Shown here: piece after piece, positions 17,697-28,966 of the stretch
How the letters are laid out: every line of letters starts with the position of its first letter
Numbering within the stretch: the stretch's first letter is position 1
NCBI GenBank assembly: GCA_035506275.1
Contig: DATJPT010000004.1
Coordinates: forward strand, 1 to 64,000
Reading direction: 5' to 3'
DNA: 64,000 bases
Origin: Bacteroidota bacterium
Lineage (GTDB): Bacteria > Bacteroidota > Ignavibacteria > UBA10030 > UBA8401
Made by a program: the position numbers and the translations under genes
The notes under the pieces: generated by a model
Seen by the model: only the letters and a program-made list of their open reading frames with translations
Told to the model about the DNA's origin: nothing
The model's database searches: none

Positions 17697-18248
17697 ATGA
17701 CCGCCAGCGCTTCACGAAGAAGTTTCCTCAAAAAAACGTTGTTCGGCATCGCCGCACTTTCTGCGGCAAAATTTCTTCCTTTCGAAAACGCGTACGCCGC
17801 CGTCTCTGAAACCGGGCAGCCGCTGAAATTCTTCTCGCCGATGGAATTTCTGATCATGAAAAATGTCGCCGCCCGCATCGTCGGTGATCCGGCGGACGGG
17901 CATCCAGGCACCGACGTCATCAACGTTTCCCTCAGGGCGGACGCATTTCTTGCGGATGCCGAGCCGGAAATTCAGGATCAATTTCATCAATTATTGACGG
18001 TCTTCAACGGGGCCCTCTTCGCCTTTCTTTTCGATTTTCGCTTCTCAAGTTTCGTGGAGATGTCCCCCTCCGACCAGGATGCCTATTTGCACAGCTGGAT
18101 GACAAGCACGCTCTCCTTCCGCCGCACGGCATTCCAGGCTCTCAAGCGCGTCAGCCTCAGCTTGTTCTACACCGACAGCCGCTCCTGGGATGAAGTTCAC
18201 TACGACGGAATGTTCCTGCCGTGGGAAAGAGCCGGCGGCAACAAATAG
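17697..18248 (+). CDS. gluconate 2-dehydrogenase subunit 3 family protein, Tat substrate
   Basis: The protein has 183 residues. It starts with a twin-arginine signal (SRRSFLKKTLFGIAALSAAKFLP), so it is exported folded. The rest matches the small subunit 3 family of membrane-bound gluconate/sorbitol-type dehydrogenases: FFSPMEFLIMKNVAARIVG, then helices ending in YTDSRSWDEVHYDGMFLPW. This subunit usually carries the large GMC subunit through the Tat system. The GMC oxidoreductase gene follows after 33 bp, which supports the pairing. The third, multi-heme cytochrome subunit of the classical enzyme is not present here. Confidence 0.85.
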   Translation: MTASASRRSFLKKTLFGIAALSAAKFLPFENAYAAVSETGQPLKFFSPMEFLIMKNVAARIVGDPADGHPGTDVINVSLRADAFLADAEPEIQDQFHQLLTVFNGALFAFLFDFRFSSFVEMSPSDQDAYLHSWMTSTLSFRRTAFQALKRVSLSLFYTDSRSWDEVHYDGMFLPWERAGGNK

Positions 18249-18281
18249 CTATGGAATCTCTGCCGTGAAACGAACGATACG

Positions 18282-19814
18282 ATGATCATCCAATCGAAAG
18301 ATATTTCAAAGCCTGTCCGTGAAAGCGCCGACGTCTGCATCATCGGCTCCGGATGCGGCGGAGGCGCGAGCGCGAAAGTTCTGGCCGAAGCGGGCAAAAA
18401 AGTCATCGTTCTTGAGGAGGGGGGATACTTTACGAGCGGCGATTTCGATATGACGGAACAAACCGCCTATCAGAATCTCTACCGCGAGCGCGCGGGGCAG
18501 GCGACGGGCGACCTTGCCGTGACCGTGCTGCAGGGGAAATGCATCGGCGGAAGCTCTACGGTCAACTGGACGACGTCGCTGCGAACCCCCGATTTTGTCC
18601 TCGAGAAGTGGGCAAAGACATTTGACGTGCGCGGACTTTCGTCGAAGGACCTCGAGCCGTATTTTGAGAGGATCGAAAAATATCTCAACGTGCACGTCGA
18701 ACCGGAGGAATATCACAATCCGAACAACCGCATCATTCTCGACGGCGCGCGGAAGCTCGGTTACCATGCAGAGGCATCCGGCAGGAATACGCGCGACTGT
18801 AAGAGGGCCGGAGCATGCGGGCTCGGCTGTCCGTTCGACGCGAAGCTCTCCGTGAATGTAACATACATCCCCGATGCGGTGAAAGCGGGAGCAGCGGTCT
18901 TTGCAAATTTCTGCGCCGATGAGATCGACGTCAGCGGACGCCTTAAACGGGTATTCGGCTCCGTCGTCGATCAATCCGCCCAGAAAGTAAAAACGGACTT
19001 CATTATCGAAGCGCCGGTTGTCATCGTTGCGGCAAGCGCCATCCATTCGCCGGCGCTGCTGCTCCGCTCGGGACTCGCCAACTCCAGCGGCGAGGTCGGC
19101 AACCATTTGACATTCCATCTCACCTCGGCCGTGCTTGGCGTGTATGACCGCATTATCTATCCGGCTGGCGGCATACCGCAGTCGGCGCTGTGCAGCGAGT
19201 TCCTCAACAAGAATAAGGACGGGGGCGGTTTCTGGATCGAAGCCGTTCCGGTCTACCCGACCCTTGCAAGCCTCGCAATTCCCGGATTCGGCAATGCGCA
19301 CAAAGAATTGATGAGGAAATATCCGAACATAGGAGCTTCGATCGTCCTGGTGAAAGAAATAGATTCGGAGGGATCGGTGACGCTGAATAGCTACGGTCGT
19401 CCGTCTATTTCGTATGAAGCCGGCGGACGGGACCTTGGTTATCTGAAGGAAGGATTGAACGTTGCCGCGAAAATTCACTTTGCTGCGGGAGCAAAACGGG
19501 TCATGACGCTTCATTCACAAAAAATGGAATTTTCGTCCCCCGCAGAAATCGACAGCGCTCTCGCGAACGCTGAATGGGGGGCGAATGAAATCGCGCTTTA
19601 CAGCGCCCATCCGCTCGGCACCTGCCGGATGGCCGAACATCCGCTCCAATCGGTGGTGGACTCTCATTGTGAAACCCACGACGTCAGGGGATTGTTTGTC
19701 ATCGACGGAAGCGTAACGCCGACATCTCTTGGCGTGAACCCGCAGATGACCATCCTCGCGATCGCGGAGAAGAGTGCCGAATGGATCGCCGAGAACAGAT
19801 TGAAGACGATGTAA
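18282..19814 (+). CDS. GMC-family FAD oxidoreductase
   Basis: The protein has 510 residues. The FAD-binding Rossmann motif is CIIGSGCGGGASAKVLAEAGKKVIVLEEG (about residues 15-43), followed by the GMC motif GKCIGGSSTVNW. A Cys-bearing segment CKRAGACGLGCPFDAKLS is typical of the dehydrogenase branch. The C-terminal catalytic region has SAHPLGTCRM (His) and the final VNPQMTILAIAEKSAEWI. It should oxidise a sugar or alcohol hydroxyl in the periplasm as the partner of the Tat subunit upstream. Substrate and electron acceptor are not evident. Confidence 0.9.
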   Translation: MIIQSKDISKPVRESADVCIIGSGCGGGASAKVLAEAGKKVIVLEEGGYFTSGDFDMTEQTAYQNLYRERAGQATGDLAVTVLQGKCIGGSSTVNWTTSLRTPDFVLEKWAKTFDVRGLSSKDLEPYFERIEKYLNVHVEPEEYHNPNNRIILDGARKLGYHAEASGRNTRDCKRAGACGLGCPFDAKLSVNVTYIPDAVKAGAAVFANFCADEIDVSGRLKRVFGSVVDQSAQKVKTDFIIEAPVVIVAASAIHSPALLLRSGLANSSGEVGNHLTFHLTSAVLGVYDRIIYPAGGIPQSALCSEFLNKNKDGGGFWIEAVPVYPTLASLAIPGFGNAHKELMRKYPNIGASIVLVKEIDSEGSVTLNSYGRPSISYEAGGRDLGYLKEGLNVAAKIHFAAGAKRVMTLHSQKMEFSSPAEIDSALANAEWGANEIALYSAHPLGTCRMAEHPLQSVVDSHCETHDVRGLFVIDGSVTPTSLGVNPQMTILAIAEKSAEWIAENRLKTM

Positions 19815-19859
19815 AAAAGCCGCCAGAACCCCTCATATCAGCCAAGAACAAGTTCCTCC

Positions 19860-20735
19860 ATGAAAAACCATACATTCGTCCGGATCGCCTTTTTGTTCCT
19901 CTCAGCTTTTTTCATTCCTCAAAGCGCAGCGTTTGCGCAGGCGACATATTTCGTCGTCCCGCTTTGGGAAAACGGAGCCCCCGGTTTCGAGTCCCGCCGC
20001 AACGAGCCGGAAATCTCGAAAGACTGGTGGGTGAAGAACATCCACAATCCATCGCTCATGGTCTATTTGCCGGAAAAGGAAAAAGCGAACGGCGCTGCGG
20101 TCGTTGTGTGTCCCGGCGGCGGACACAGCCAGCTCGTGATCAATCCCGAAGGGCGCGACCCGGCAATGTACTTGAACGGCCTTGGCGTGACGGCGATTGT
20201 GCTCAAGTACAGGCTGATTCGAGAGGAAAATTCTCCATACACAATGGATCATGTAAAGCAGGACGTGTATAGAGCGATGCGAATGGTGCGGAGCCATGCG
20301 AAGGAGTGGAACATCGACCCATCGCGCATCGGCATCCTCGGCTTCTCTGCCGGCGGAGAGGTTGCCGCGCTTGTCGCATACGCCGGCGGTTCGGGTGACC
20401 CGAACGCTCCCGATCCGGTCGATCGGTTAAATGCAAAACCGAATTTCCAGATGCTCGTCTATCCGGGGCCGAATGGGATCCCCGACGTCGTTCCGCCGGA
20501 TGCTCCCCCTGCGTTCATGGTCGCCGCAAACGACGATGAGTGCTGTTCGGAACCGATCGTAAAACTGATTCAAAGATACAGAGCGGCGAGAGTACCGATG
20601 GAAGCGCATCTCTACGCGCAGGGGAAACATGCGTTCAACATGGGGGATCGTTCGCAGTTGAACTCGATCAAAACGTGGCCGCAGCGGATGGCGGACTGGC
20701 TGAGCGACAACGGCTGGCTGACGGCAAAGAAATAG
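19860..20735 (+). CDS. secreted alpha/beta hydrolase (carbohydrate esterase-like)
   Basis: The protein has 291 residues with a signal peptide (IAFLFLSAFFIPQSAAFA). Visible features of the serine hydrolase fold are the oxyanion-hole sequence VVVCPGGGHSQL, the nucleophile elbow GFSAGGE (about 174-180), an Asp near PPAFMVAANDDE and the His in QGKHAFNMG. Such proteins resemble BD-FAE/acetyl xylan esterase-like enzymes often found near glycan genes. It lies 45 bp after the GMC oxidoreductase and may belong to the same transcript. Confidence 0.88.
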   Translation: MKNHTFVRIAFLFLSAFFIPQSAAFAQATYFVVPLWENGAPGFESRRNEPEISKDWWVKNIHNPSLMVYLPEKEKANGAAVVVCPGGGHSQLVINPEGRDPAMYLNGLGVTAIVLKYRLIREENSPYTMDHVKQDVYRAMRMVRSHAKEWNIDPSRIGILGFSAGGEVAALVAYAGGSGDPNAPDPVDRLNAKPNFQMLVYPGPNGIPDVVPPDAPPAFMVAANDDECCSEPIVKLIQRYRAARVPMEAHLYAQGKHAFNMGDRSQLNSIKTWPQRMADWLSDNGWLTAKK

Positions 20736-20994
20736 ATCGCATTCTTTTTGGCAGAGAGTCCATCGACGCTGTTCTTTCAATGATTTCTGCCGCTTGAATT
20801 TCCAGATGCAGCCGATATGAAGGCGCACGATCCGATCGCGCAGCGTGAAGAACAGCGGCGGATCAAACTCTTCGTTTTACCCGGCAAAAGCCCCGCTTTA
20901 ACATCGTTCTCTCCTTGAATTTCGTCCGGAATCTTGGTATATTTTGAGATAGAAATTCACAACCCAGCAGTGCCTTTCACGCAAGGAGATCTCC
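20736..20994. other. gap before dnaN
   Basis: This 259-bp gap has no convincing gene. It holds the dnaN promoter at 20915-20943. I see no perfect DnaA box (TTATNCACA) in it, so the usual dnaA-dnaN origin arrangement is not supported here. Confidence 0.5.
20915..20943 (+). promoter_or_regulatory. sigma70-like promoter for dnaN
   Basis: TTGAAT at 20915-20920 and TATATT at 20938-20943 are 17 bp apart. The predicted start is about 20950. It probably drives dnaN, recF, the DUF721 gene and perhaps gyrB-gyrA. Confidence 0.7.
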
Positions 20995-22110
20995 ATGAAA
21001 TTTTCCGTTACCAGCAGCGAATTGCAGAAAGCGTTATCGAAGACTATCGGTGTTGTGCCCACGCGTTCGACCCTCCCCATCCTTGAAAATCTCCTGTTTG
21101 AAACTGCCAAAAATGTTCTGAAGATCACGGCGACCGACCTCGAGATCTCGATGACCGTTGCCCTGAACGTGAAAGGGACGGAAGACGGCATCATCGCTAT
21201 TCCCGCAAAGAGAATCGTTGATACGATCCGCGCGCTGCCGGATGTTCAGGTGGTTTTTTCGATCGACACGGAAAACAATAAGATCAAAATGGCGACGGAG
21301 AACGGCGAATATTCGCTCACCGGCGAATCGAGCGAGGAATTTCCGACCGTGCCGCAGTTCAAAGGAGACAATGAGATCGGTATGGACGCAGAAACGCTCC
21401 GCTACCTGATCGGCAAAACATCTTTTGCCGTCAGCACGGACGAGCTGCGGCCGGCGATGATGGGTGTTCTCTTTCAGCTTAAGGAGACGGAAATTCGCGC
21501 CGTGGCGACGGACGGACACCGGCTGGTACGCACCATCAACAGAACGTTTGCCTCGCCGAAATTCAAGAAAGACATTGTCATACCGTCGAAGGCATTGGCG
21601 CTCGTGGCAAAGCTGGCGGAAGAGGGAAAAAGCAAAATTTTGGTGAACGATTCTCATATCATGTTCCAGTTCGACGGCACGACGCTGATCTCGCGCCTCA
21701 TCGAGGAAAATTATCCGAATTACGAGACCGTCATTCCTCTCGACAACGACAAGACGCTCGTCGTGAGCAAGGACCAGATGCTCTCGTCCGTGCGGCGCGT
21801 GTCGCTCTACTCGAGCTCGACGACGCATCAGATCCGCATGTCGCTTGCAAAGAACGAGCTGACGATCGCGGCAGAGGATGTCGATTTCGGGAGCGAGGCG
21901 CGGGAAACGATTCCGTGCGAGTACTCGGCCGGCGAGATGGAGATCGGTTTCAACTCGAGCTACGTTGTCGACGTTCTGGCGCACCTTGAATCGGATGAAG
22001 CAGTCTTCAAATTCAGCTCCCCGACGCGGGCGGGGATCGTTTCCCCGCGGCCGCAGCGGGACAAGGAAGACGTCCTCATGCTCATCATGCCGGTGAGGTT
22101 GAACAATTAA
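20995..22110 (+). CDS. dnaN: DNA polymerase III subunit beta (sliding clamp)
   Basis: The protein has 371 residues, the normal length (about 366-380). It has the three-domain clamp layout: MKFSVTSSELQKALSKTIGVVPTRSTLPILENLL at the start and the typical C-terminus EDVLMLIMPVRL, which forms part of the protein-binding pocket. The clamp holds DNA polymerase III on DNA. An SD (aaggag) precedes the ATG. recF follows after 18 bp, the usual dnaN-recF order, but dnaA is not upstream; an esterase gene is. Confidence 0.98.
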   Translation: MKFSVTSSELQKALSKTIGVVPTRSTLPILENLLFETAKNVLKITATDLEISMTVALNVKGTEDGIIAIPAKRIVDTIRALPDVQVVFSIDTENNKIKMATENGEYSLTGESSEEFPTVPQFKGDNEIGMDAETLRYLIGKTSFAVSTDELRPAMMGVLFQLKETEIRAVATDGHRLVRTINRTFASPKFKKDIVIPSKALALVAKLAEEGKSKILVNDSHIMFQFDGTTLISRLIEENYPNYETVIPLDNDKTLVVSKDQMLSSVRRVSLYSSSTTHQIRMSLAKNELTIAAEDVDFGSEARETIPCEYSAGEMEIGFNSSYVVDVLAHLESDEAVFKFSSPTRAGIVSPRPQRDKEDVLMLIMPVRLNN

Positions 22111-22128
22111 GAGGGCCGCACATACCGT

Positions 22129-23274
22129 ATGAAGATCGTGCGCGCACAGCTCCGCCAGTTCCGGAACCACGACTGCACAGAGCTGGACTTTGGGCTGACG
22201 ACGAACGCATTCATGGGGGACAACGGTCACGGTAAAACGAATGTGCTGGAAGCCCTCTCGTTCCTTTGCCTGACAAAAAGTTTTTACGCAAGTTCCGATA
22301 CCACCGCCCTGCAGCAGGGAAAAGAATTTTTCGAGATCAAGGGGACACTGCTCTCCGACGTCGGCGTTGAGCACGACGTTCGCGTTGCTTTCGACTCCCG
22401 GACGAATCAAAAGAAAGTGTTCATCGACGGAAACGAACCCGAGACGTTCTCATCTGTTATCGGGCAGTTCCCGATCGTCGTCCTTTCGCCGGAGAACAAC
22501 AACATCACCTTCGGGACCCCGTCCGACCGGCGGAGGTTCATGGACCTGGTGATCTCGCAGTCGAGCAAGGTCTATGTCGAAGAGATGCTCGAGTACCGGC
22601 GGGCGCTCCGCCAGCGGAACAAGATTTTGTCGGACGTGAACCGTGGGATCGGGAGCGCCGCGTTGCTCGAGCCCTGGGACGAAACGCTGAGCGCTCACGG
22701 GGCCAAAGTTTTTTTGAAGCGGGCCTCTTTTTTTGAGGAATTTGCGCCGTTCATTACGCGCGCGTACGCGGCGGTCGCGCAGGAGACGGAGACACCGGCC
22801 GTCGAGTACGTTCCGCAGATCGCCCTGTCGGCAAATGAGTCGCACGAAGAGGTCGGCAAACGCATCCGGGCGAAGCTCGGAGAGAAACGGCGCGATGAAT
22901 TGAGGATAGGCACAACGCTTGTCGGTCCGCACAGGGACGAAGCGGTGTTCTCGTTGAACGGACTGCAGCTGCGAGCCTTTGCCTCGCAGGGCCAGCACAA
23001 GACGTTTTTGATCGCGCTGAAGATCGCCGAATTCTTCTACCTCAAGGAACGATGCGCGGAAACGCCGGTGATCTTGCTGGACGATGTGTTCACGGAATTG
23101 GACGATACCCGTTCGCGAAAACTGCTCGCGCTCATCGATTCGCTCGGGCAGTCGTTCATCACGACGACGAACGAGCAGGTATTTCACGGCACGATCCGAT
23201 GGGACGATGCGCGGCGGAAATTCTCGATTCTCAACGGCGCCGCGGCCTATGAGCGGCACGAGGCAGCGGCATGA
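22129..23274 (+). CDS. recF: DNA replication and repair protein RecF
   Basis: The protein has 381 residues. It is an SMC/ABC-type ATPase that loads RecA at gaps with RecO and RecR. Motifs: N-terminal RAQLRQFRNHDCTELDF, Walker A GDNGHGKTN (about 30-38), the ABC signature FASQGQHKTFLIALKIAEF and Walker B PVILLDDVFTELD. It overlaps the DUF721 gene by 4 bp (atga), so the pair is coupled. Confidence 0.97.
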   Translation: MKIVRAQLRQFRNHDCTELDFGLTTNAFMGDNGHGKTNVLEALSFLCLTKSFYASSDTTALQQGKEFFEIKGTLLSDVGVEHDVRVAFDSRTNQKKVFIDGNEPETFSSVIGQFPIVVLSPENNNITFGTPSDRRRFMDLVISQSSKVYVEEMLEYRRALRQRNKILSDVNRGIGSAALLEPWDETLSAHGAKVFLKRASFFEEFAPFITRAYAAVAQETETPAVEYVPQIALSANESHEEVGKRIRAKLGEKRRDELRIGTTLVGPHRDEAVFSLNGLQLRAFASQGQHKTFLIALKIAEFFYLKERCAETPVILLDDVFTELDDTRSRKLLALIDSLGQSFITTTNEQVFHGTIRWDDARRKFSILNGAAAYERHEAAA

Positions 23275-23561
23275 CACAGAGCCCCCCTGAAACGCTCGGA
23301 ACCGTGATCGACGGCCTGATGCGTCAGCTCGGGCTGCAGAAGAAGCTGCAGCAATACGACATTGTACCGCTGTGGCCGTCGATCGTCGGCGAGCAGATTG
23401 CCGGACTGACCAGCGTCGATCGAATTGACAAAGATATCCTCATTGTGAAGGTATCGGCGGCGCCGTGGCGCACAGAACTGACCTTTCGTAAAAAAGAAAT
23501 TTTAGACAAAGTTCATGCAGCAATGAACTCGGATTCCATCAAAGACATACGGTTTCGATAA
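23271..23561 (+). CDS. DUF721/DciA-like protein
   Basis: The protein has 96 residues of the DUF721 family (LYDIVPLWPSIVGEQIAGLTSVDRIDKDILIVKV-type fold; here QQYDIVPLWPSIVGEQIAG). DciA members of this family help load or activate the replicative helicase in bacteria without DnaC or DnaI. The window encodes a DnaB but no DnaC/DnaI, which fits that role. The position between recF and gyrB is common. Function as a helicase loader here is inferred from the family. Confidence 0.85.
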   Translation: MTQSPPETLGTVIDGLMRQLGLQKKLQQYDIVPLWPSIVGEQIAGLTSVDRIDKDILIVKVSAAPWRTELTFRKKEILDKVHAAMNSDSIKDIRFR

Positions 23562-23569
23562 ACAATTGA

Positions 23570-25618
<2,049 letters not shown>

Positions 25619-25643
25619 ATTTAACCACTGAGATCATAAAGGC

Positions 25644-28235
25644 ATGGCAACAGCGAACGAGAAGATCGTCCCCGTAGATATCGAAGATGAAATGCGCGGC
25701 TCGTACATCGATTATTCGATGTCCGTCATCGTTGCGCGCGCGCTCCCCGACGTGCGCGACGGATTGAAACCGGTGCACCGCCGCGTGCTGTACGGGATGA
25801 ACGAGCTCGGACTCGCTTCGAACCGGGCCTACAAAAAAAGCGCCCGCGTCGTCGGAGAAGTGCTCGGCAAGTATCATCCGCACGGCGATTCGGCGGTCTA
25901 CGACACCATCGTCCGCATGGCGCAGGATTTTTCGATGCGCTACATGCTGGTCGACGGACAGGGAAATTTCGGCTCGGTCGACGGCGATTCTCCCGCGGCG
26001 ATGCGGTATACCGAGGTCCGCCTTTCGCGCATCTCCGAAGAGATGCTGCGCGACCTGGAAAAAAACACGGTCGCGTTCACTCCGAACTTTGACGACACGC
26101 TCCAGGAACCGTCGGTTCTCCCCGCGCAGATCCCCAACCTTCTCGTCAACGGCGCCAGCGGCATCGCCGTTGGCATGGCAACGAACATTCCGCCGCACAA
26201 CCTCGGCGAGGTGATCGACGGATGCATCGCGTACATCAAGGACACCGCGATCGACAACGAGAAATTGATGAAGATCGTCAAAGCTCCCGACTTCCCGACG
26301 GGCGGGATCATCTACGGGTATGAGGGAGTCAAGGAGGCCTACACCACCGGCCGCGGAAGGATCATCGTCCGTGCAAAGGCGAACATCGAAACCGGCAAGA
26401 ACGACCGTCAGAGCATCATCATCTCCGAAATTCCGTACCAGGTCAACAAAGCAAGCCTGATCGAAAAGATCGCCGAGCTGATGCGCGAGAAGAAGCTCGA
26501 GGACATTTCGGATATCCGCGACGAATCGGACCGCGACGGCCTGCGGATCGTGGTGGACCTGAAGCGCGACGCCAACGCCGCGGTCATCCTCAACAATCTC
26601 TACAAGCATACGCAGATGCAGACCACCTTCGGCGTCATCATGCTTGCGCTGGTCGACGGCCGGCCGCGCATCCTGACGCTGCGGGAGATGATCCAGAAAT
26701 ACATCGAACACCGGAACGAGGTCATTGTCCGCCGAACGAAATTCGACCTCGACGCGGCCGAAGCCCGGGCGCACATCCTCGAAGGCTACATCATCGCGCT
26801 GGACAACATCGATGCCATCATCAAGCTGATCAAGGCATCGAAGGATGTCGAGACGGCGAAGACCGGGTTGATGAAGAAGTTCAAACTGTCGGAGATCCAG
26901 GCTAAAGCGATCCTCGACATGCGCCTGCAGAAACTGACCGGCCTGGAGCGGAAGAAAGTTGAAGACGAGTACCGAGAGACGATCAAGCTGATCACGAAAC
27001 TCAAGGCGATCCTCGCCAGCAAACAGCTCCAGCTCCAGATCATCAGAGAGGAACTGCTTGCCATGCGGGAAAAATACGCCGACCCGCGCCGGACGGAAAT
27101 TGTCTACGACTTCGAAGAATTCCGCATCGAAGACATGATCGCGCAGGAAGAAGTCGTCATTACGATCAGCCATGGCGGCTTCATCAAACGCTTTCCGGTG
27201 AGCGGCTACCGGCGGCAATCGCGCGGAGGAAAAGGGGTCACCGGCGCCGCTTCCCGCGAAGATGATTTCATCGAACATATGTTCATCGCGAGCACGCATA
27301 ATTATATCCTCTTCTTTACGGATCAGGGGCAATGTTACTGGCTGAAAGTTTTTGAGATCCCCGAGGGAGGCCGCGTCGCGAAAGGAAAATCGATCGTCAA
27401 CCTGATCTCCAAAGACCCGGCGGAAAACATCACGGCGTTCGTCAGCGTCAAAGATTTCAGCGAGAAAAATTTTGTTCTGATGGTGACGGAACAGGGGCTC
27501 GTGAAGAAGACCTCGCTCGCCGAGTTCAGCAATCCCCGCAAGAACGGCATCGCAGCGATCTCGCTGAGGAAAAAGGATCTGCTGAAGGACGTCAAGCTGA
27601 CGGACGGAACGAGCGACATCATCATTGGAACGCATGAAGGACTTGCGATCCGGTTCCACGAAGGGGAGGTCCGCGAAATGGGACGGACGGCTGCCGGCGT
27701 CCGTGCTATCCGCCTCGAAAAAGGAGATTTTGTCATCGGCGCTGTTGCGCTGAAACGGGCAAGCACGACGATTCTTATTGCAACGGAAAACGGCTACGGC
27801 AAGCGCTCGGAAGTATCGGGATACCGCGTGAGCCATCGCGGCGGCAAGGGGATCTACACGGTGAACGCCACCGACAAGACGGGAAAAATGATCGCTATCA
27901 AAGAAGTTCTTGAGACCGACGACATCGTTGTCGTGACCTCCGGCGGGATGGTGATCCGCCAGGATGCGACAGAGATCCGGCTGAGCGGACGGAACACGCA
28001 GGGAGTCCGCCTGATCCGATTGGACGGCGGCGACCGCATCGCCGACGTTGCCGTGGTCACGCCCGAGGATGAAGAACAGAGCGATGCGCCGGAAAAAGAG
28101 GAAAAGCCCGCTTCGCCCGACGCCAACGGCAAGGGAGGATCTTCCCCCGAAAAAGCTTCGGCGGACAAGAAAAAGAAGGGGGCGAAAACGAGTCCGCCCA
28201 AAGCAAAGTCCAAACCGGCAAAAAGGAAAAAATGA
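25644..28235 (+). CDS. gyrA: DNA gyrase subunit A
   Basis: The protein has 863 residues. The catalytic Tyr lies in [11 protein letters not shown] (about residue 122). The quinolone-determining region [17 protein letters not shown] keeps the Ser and Asp of sensitive gyrases. The C-terminal beta-pinwheel follows, with GyrA-box sequence RQSRGGKGV near residue 525. The last 50 or so residues form an acidic then Lys-rich tail (KPAKRKK). Its 3' end is repeated in diverged form 124 bp downstream (see the direct repeat at 28211-28384). Confidence 0.98.
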   Translation: MATANEKIVPVDIEDEMRGSYIDYSMSVIVARALPDVRDGLKPVHRRVLYGMNELGLASNRAYKKSARVVGEVLGKYHPHGDSAVYDTIVRMAQDFSMRYMLVDGQGNFGSVDGDSPAAMRYTEVRLSRISEEMLRDLEKNTVAFTPNFDDTLQEPSVLPAQIPNLLVNGASGIAVGMATNIPPHNLGEVIDGCIAYIKDTAIDNEKLMKIVKAPDFPTGGIIYGYEGVKEAYTTGRGRIIVRAKANIETGKNDRQSIIISEIPYQVNKASLIEKIAELMREKKLEDISDIRDESDRDGLRIVVDLKRDANAAVILNNLYKHTQMQTTFGVIMLALVDGRPRILTLREMIQKYIEHRNEVIVRRTKFDLDAAEARAHILEGYIIALDNIDAIIKLIKASKDVETAKTGLMKKFKLSEIQAKAILDMRLQKLTGLERKKVEDEYRETIKLITKLKAILASKQLQLQIIREELLAMREKYADPRRTEIVYDFEEFRIEDMIAQEEVVITISHGGFIKRFPVSGYRRQSRGGKGVTGAASREDDFIEHMFIASTHNYILFFTDQGQCYWLKVFEIPEGGRVAKGKSIVNLISKDPAENITAFVSVKDFSEKNFVLMVTEQGLVKKTSLAEFSNPRKNGIAAISLRKKDLLKDVKLTDGTSDIIIGTHEGLAIRFHEGEVREMGRTAAGVRAIRLEKGDFVIGAVALKRASTTILIATENGYGKRSEVSGYRVSHRGGKGIYTVNATDKTGKMIAIKEVLETDDIVVVTSGGMVIRQDATEIRLSGRNTQGVRLIRLDGGDRIADVAVVTPEDEEQSDAPEKEEKPASPDANGKGGSSPEKASADKKKKGAKTSPPKAKSKPAKRKK

Positions 28236-28384
28236 GTTCCGGTTGCCGCGAACCACAGCCGCCGGCAGTCGTTTCCTCGTTCCCGATCTCTGATCGGGAA
28301 CGGAGTTTCAGCGAGAGAGGAAGCCGGCCCATAACCAAACCGGCAAAGAAGAAAAAGTAGGATTCCTTTGCCGCGAATCACAGC
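28211..28384. repeat. diverged direct repeat of the gyrA 3' end
   Basis: The 50 bp at 28211-28260, which include the gyrA stop codon, align without gaps to 28335-28384; by eye 40 of 50 positions match. Both copies encode K-P-A-K-(K/R)-K-K-stop. Copy 4 of the 25-bp palindrome family lies between them. It looks like an old tandem duplication of about 124 bp that embraces the palindrome. Confidence 0.65.
28278..28302. repeat. 25-bp palindrome family, copy after gyrA
   Basis: Perfect 11-bp arms (cgttcccgatc and gatcgggaacg) surround a tct loop. The layout is the same as at 501-525 and 562-586. It lies 42 bp after the gyrA stop and could also end that transcript, although no T-run follows. Confidence 0.7.
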
Positions 28385-28399
28385 AGTGGACCGTTCACC

Positions 28400-28428
28400 T
28401 TGCATCTCAGGGCACGCTTCACTACATT
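28400..28428 (+). promoter_or_regulatory. sigma70-like promoter for the envelope lipoprotein pair
   Basis: TTGCAT at 28400-28405 and TACATT at 28423-28428 are 17 bp apart. The predicted start is about 28435, giving a 61-nt leader that ends in an SD (aaggag). Confidence 0.55.
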
Positions 28429-28495
28429 GGTGGGAATTTATTCATCACCCCTTCGCCAAACTTCATTACCATCTATCAATCAGTAAGGAGCCAGC

Positions 28496-28966
28496 ATGAA
28501 ACCTCTTTTCGTTTTGTCTTGCTTTATCCTTTGCTTCGCGGCGTTCGGCTGCTCGTCGCTGACGCTGGCGCCGGTGCATTACCAATGGCCGGTCGAGAGC
28601 GTTCTTTCCGTTGACGGAAAAGGGAACGTCGAAGAAGCCCGTTATTTCATATCGTTCAACGTCAAACCGCTGTTGTTCGAAGAGACCAAGGACTCGGTGC
28701 ACGTGGAGGGTGTTGAGCTCCGCATGATCCGGGATATGGACGGCTACTACTTCATGACGGCGGCGAAATTCAAGAACGTGTATGTCTTTGCGCCGGATGA
28801 GGGAAAACTGAAGCTGGAAAAGAAAATACCGGTCTCCGAAACGGGGCTGACGTCGCCGGCCTTTAACGCCGCTTCGAAAGGCGGAGCCGCCATCCATCTC
28901 CTCAACGGCAAGGACAAACCGATACTTCTGACAAAGAGCGGCATCGAGCAAGGAGGTCAAAAATGA
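28496..28966 (+). CDS. small lipoprotein of unknown function
   Basis: The protein has 156 residues with an SD (aaggag) and a lipoprotein signal (LSCFILCFAAFGCSS; lipid Cys about 19). I do not recognise the mature part. It is predicted as mostly beta strand (SVLSVDGKGNVEEARYFISFNV, VEGVELRMIRDMDGYYFMTAAKFKNVYVF). It overlaps the next gene by 4 bp (atga), so the two are coupled and probably work together in the envelope. Confidence 0.7.
   Translation: MKPLFVLSCFILCFAAFGCSSLTLAPVHYQWPVESVLSVDGKGNVEEARYFISFNVKPLLFEETKDSVHVEGVELRMIRDMDGYYFMTAAKFKNVYVFAPDEGKLKLEKKIPVSETGLTSPAFNAASKGGAAIHLLNGKDKPILLTKSGIEQGGQK

Noticed and set aside
20736-20994. Replication origin next to dnaN
   Set aside because: No perfect DnaA box, no dnaA gene and no AT-rich repeats are seen; the dnaN promoter explains the AT-rich part.
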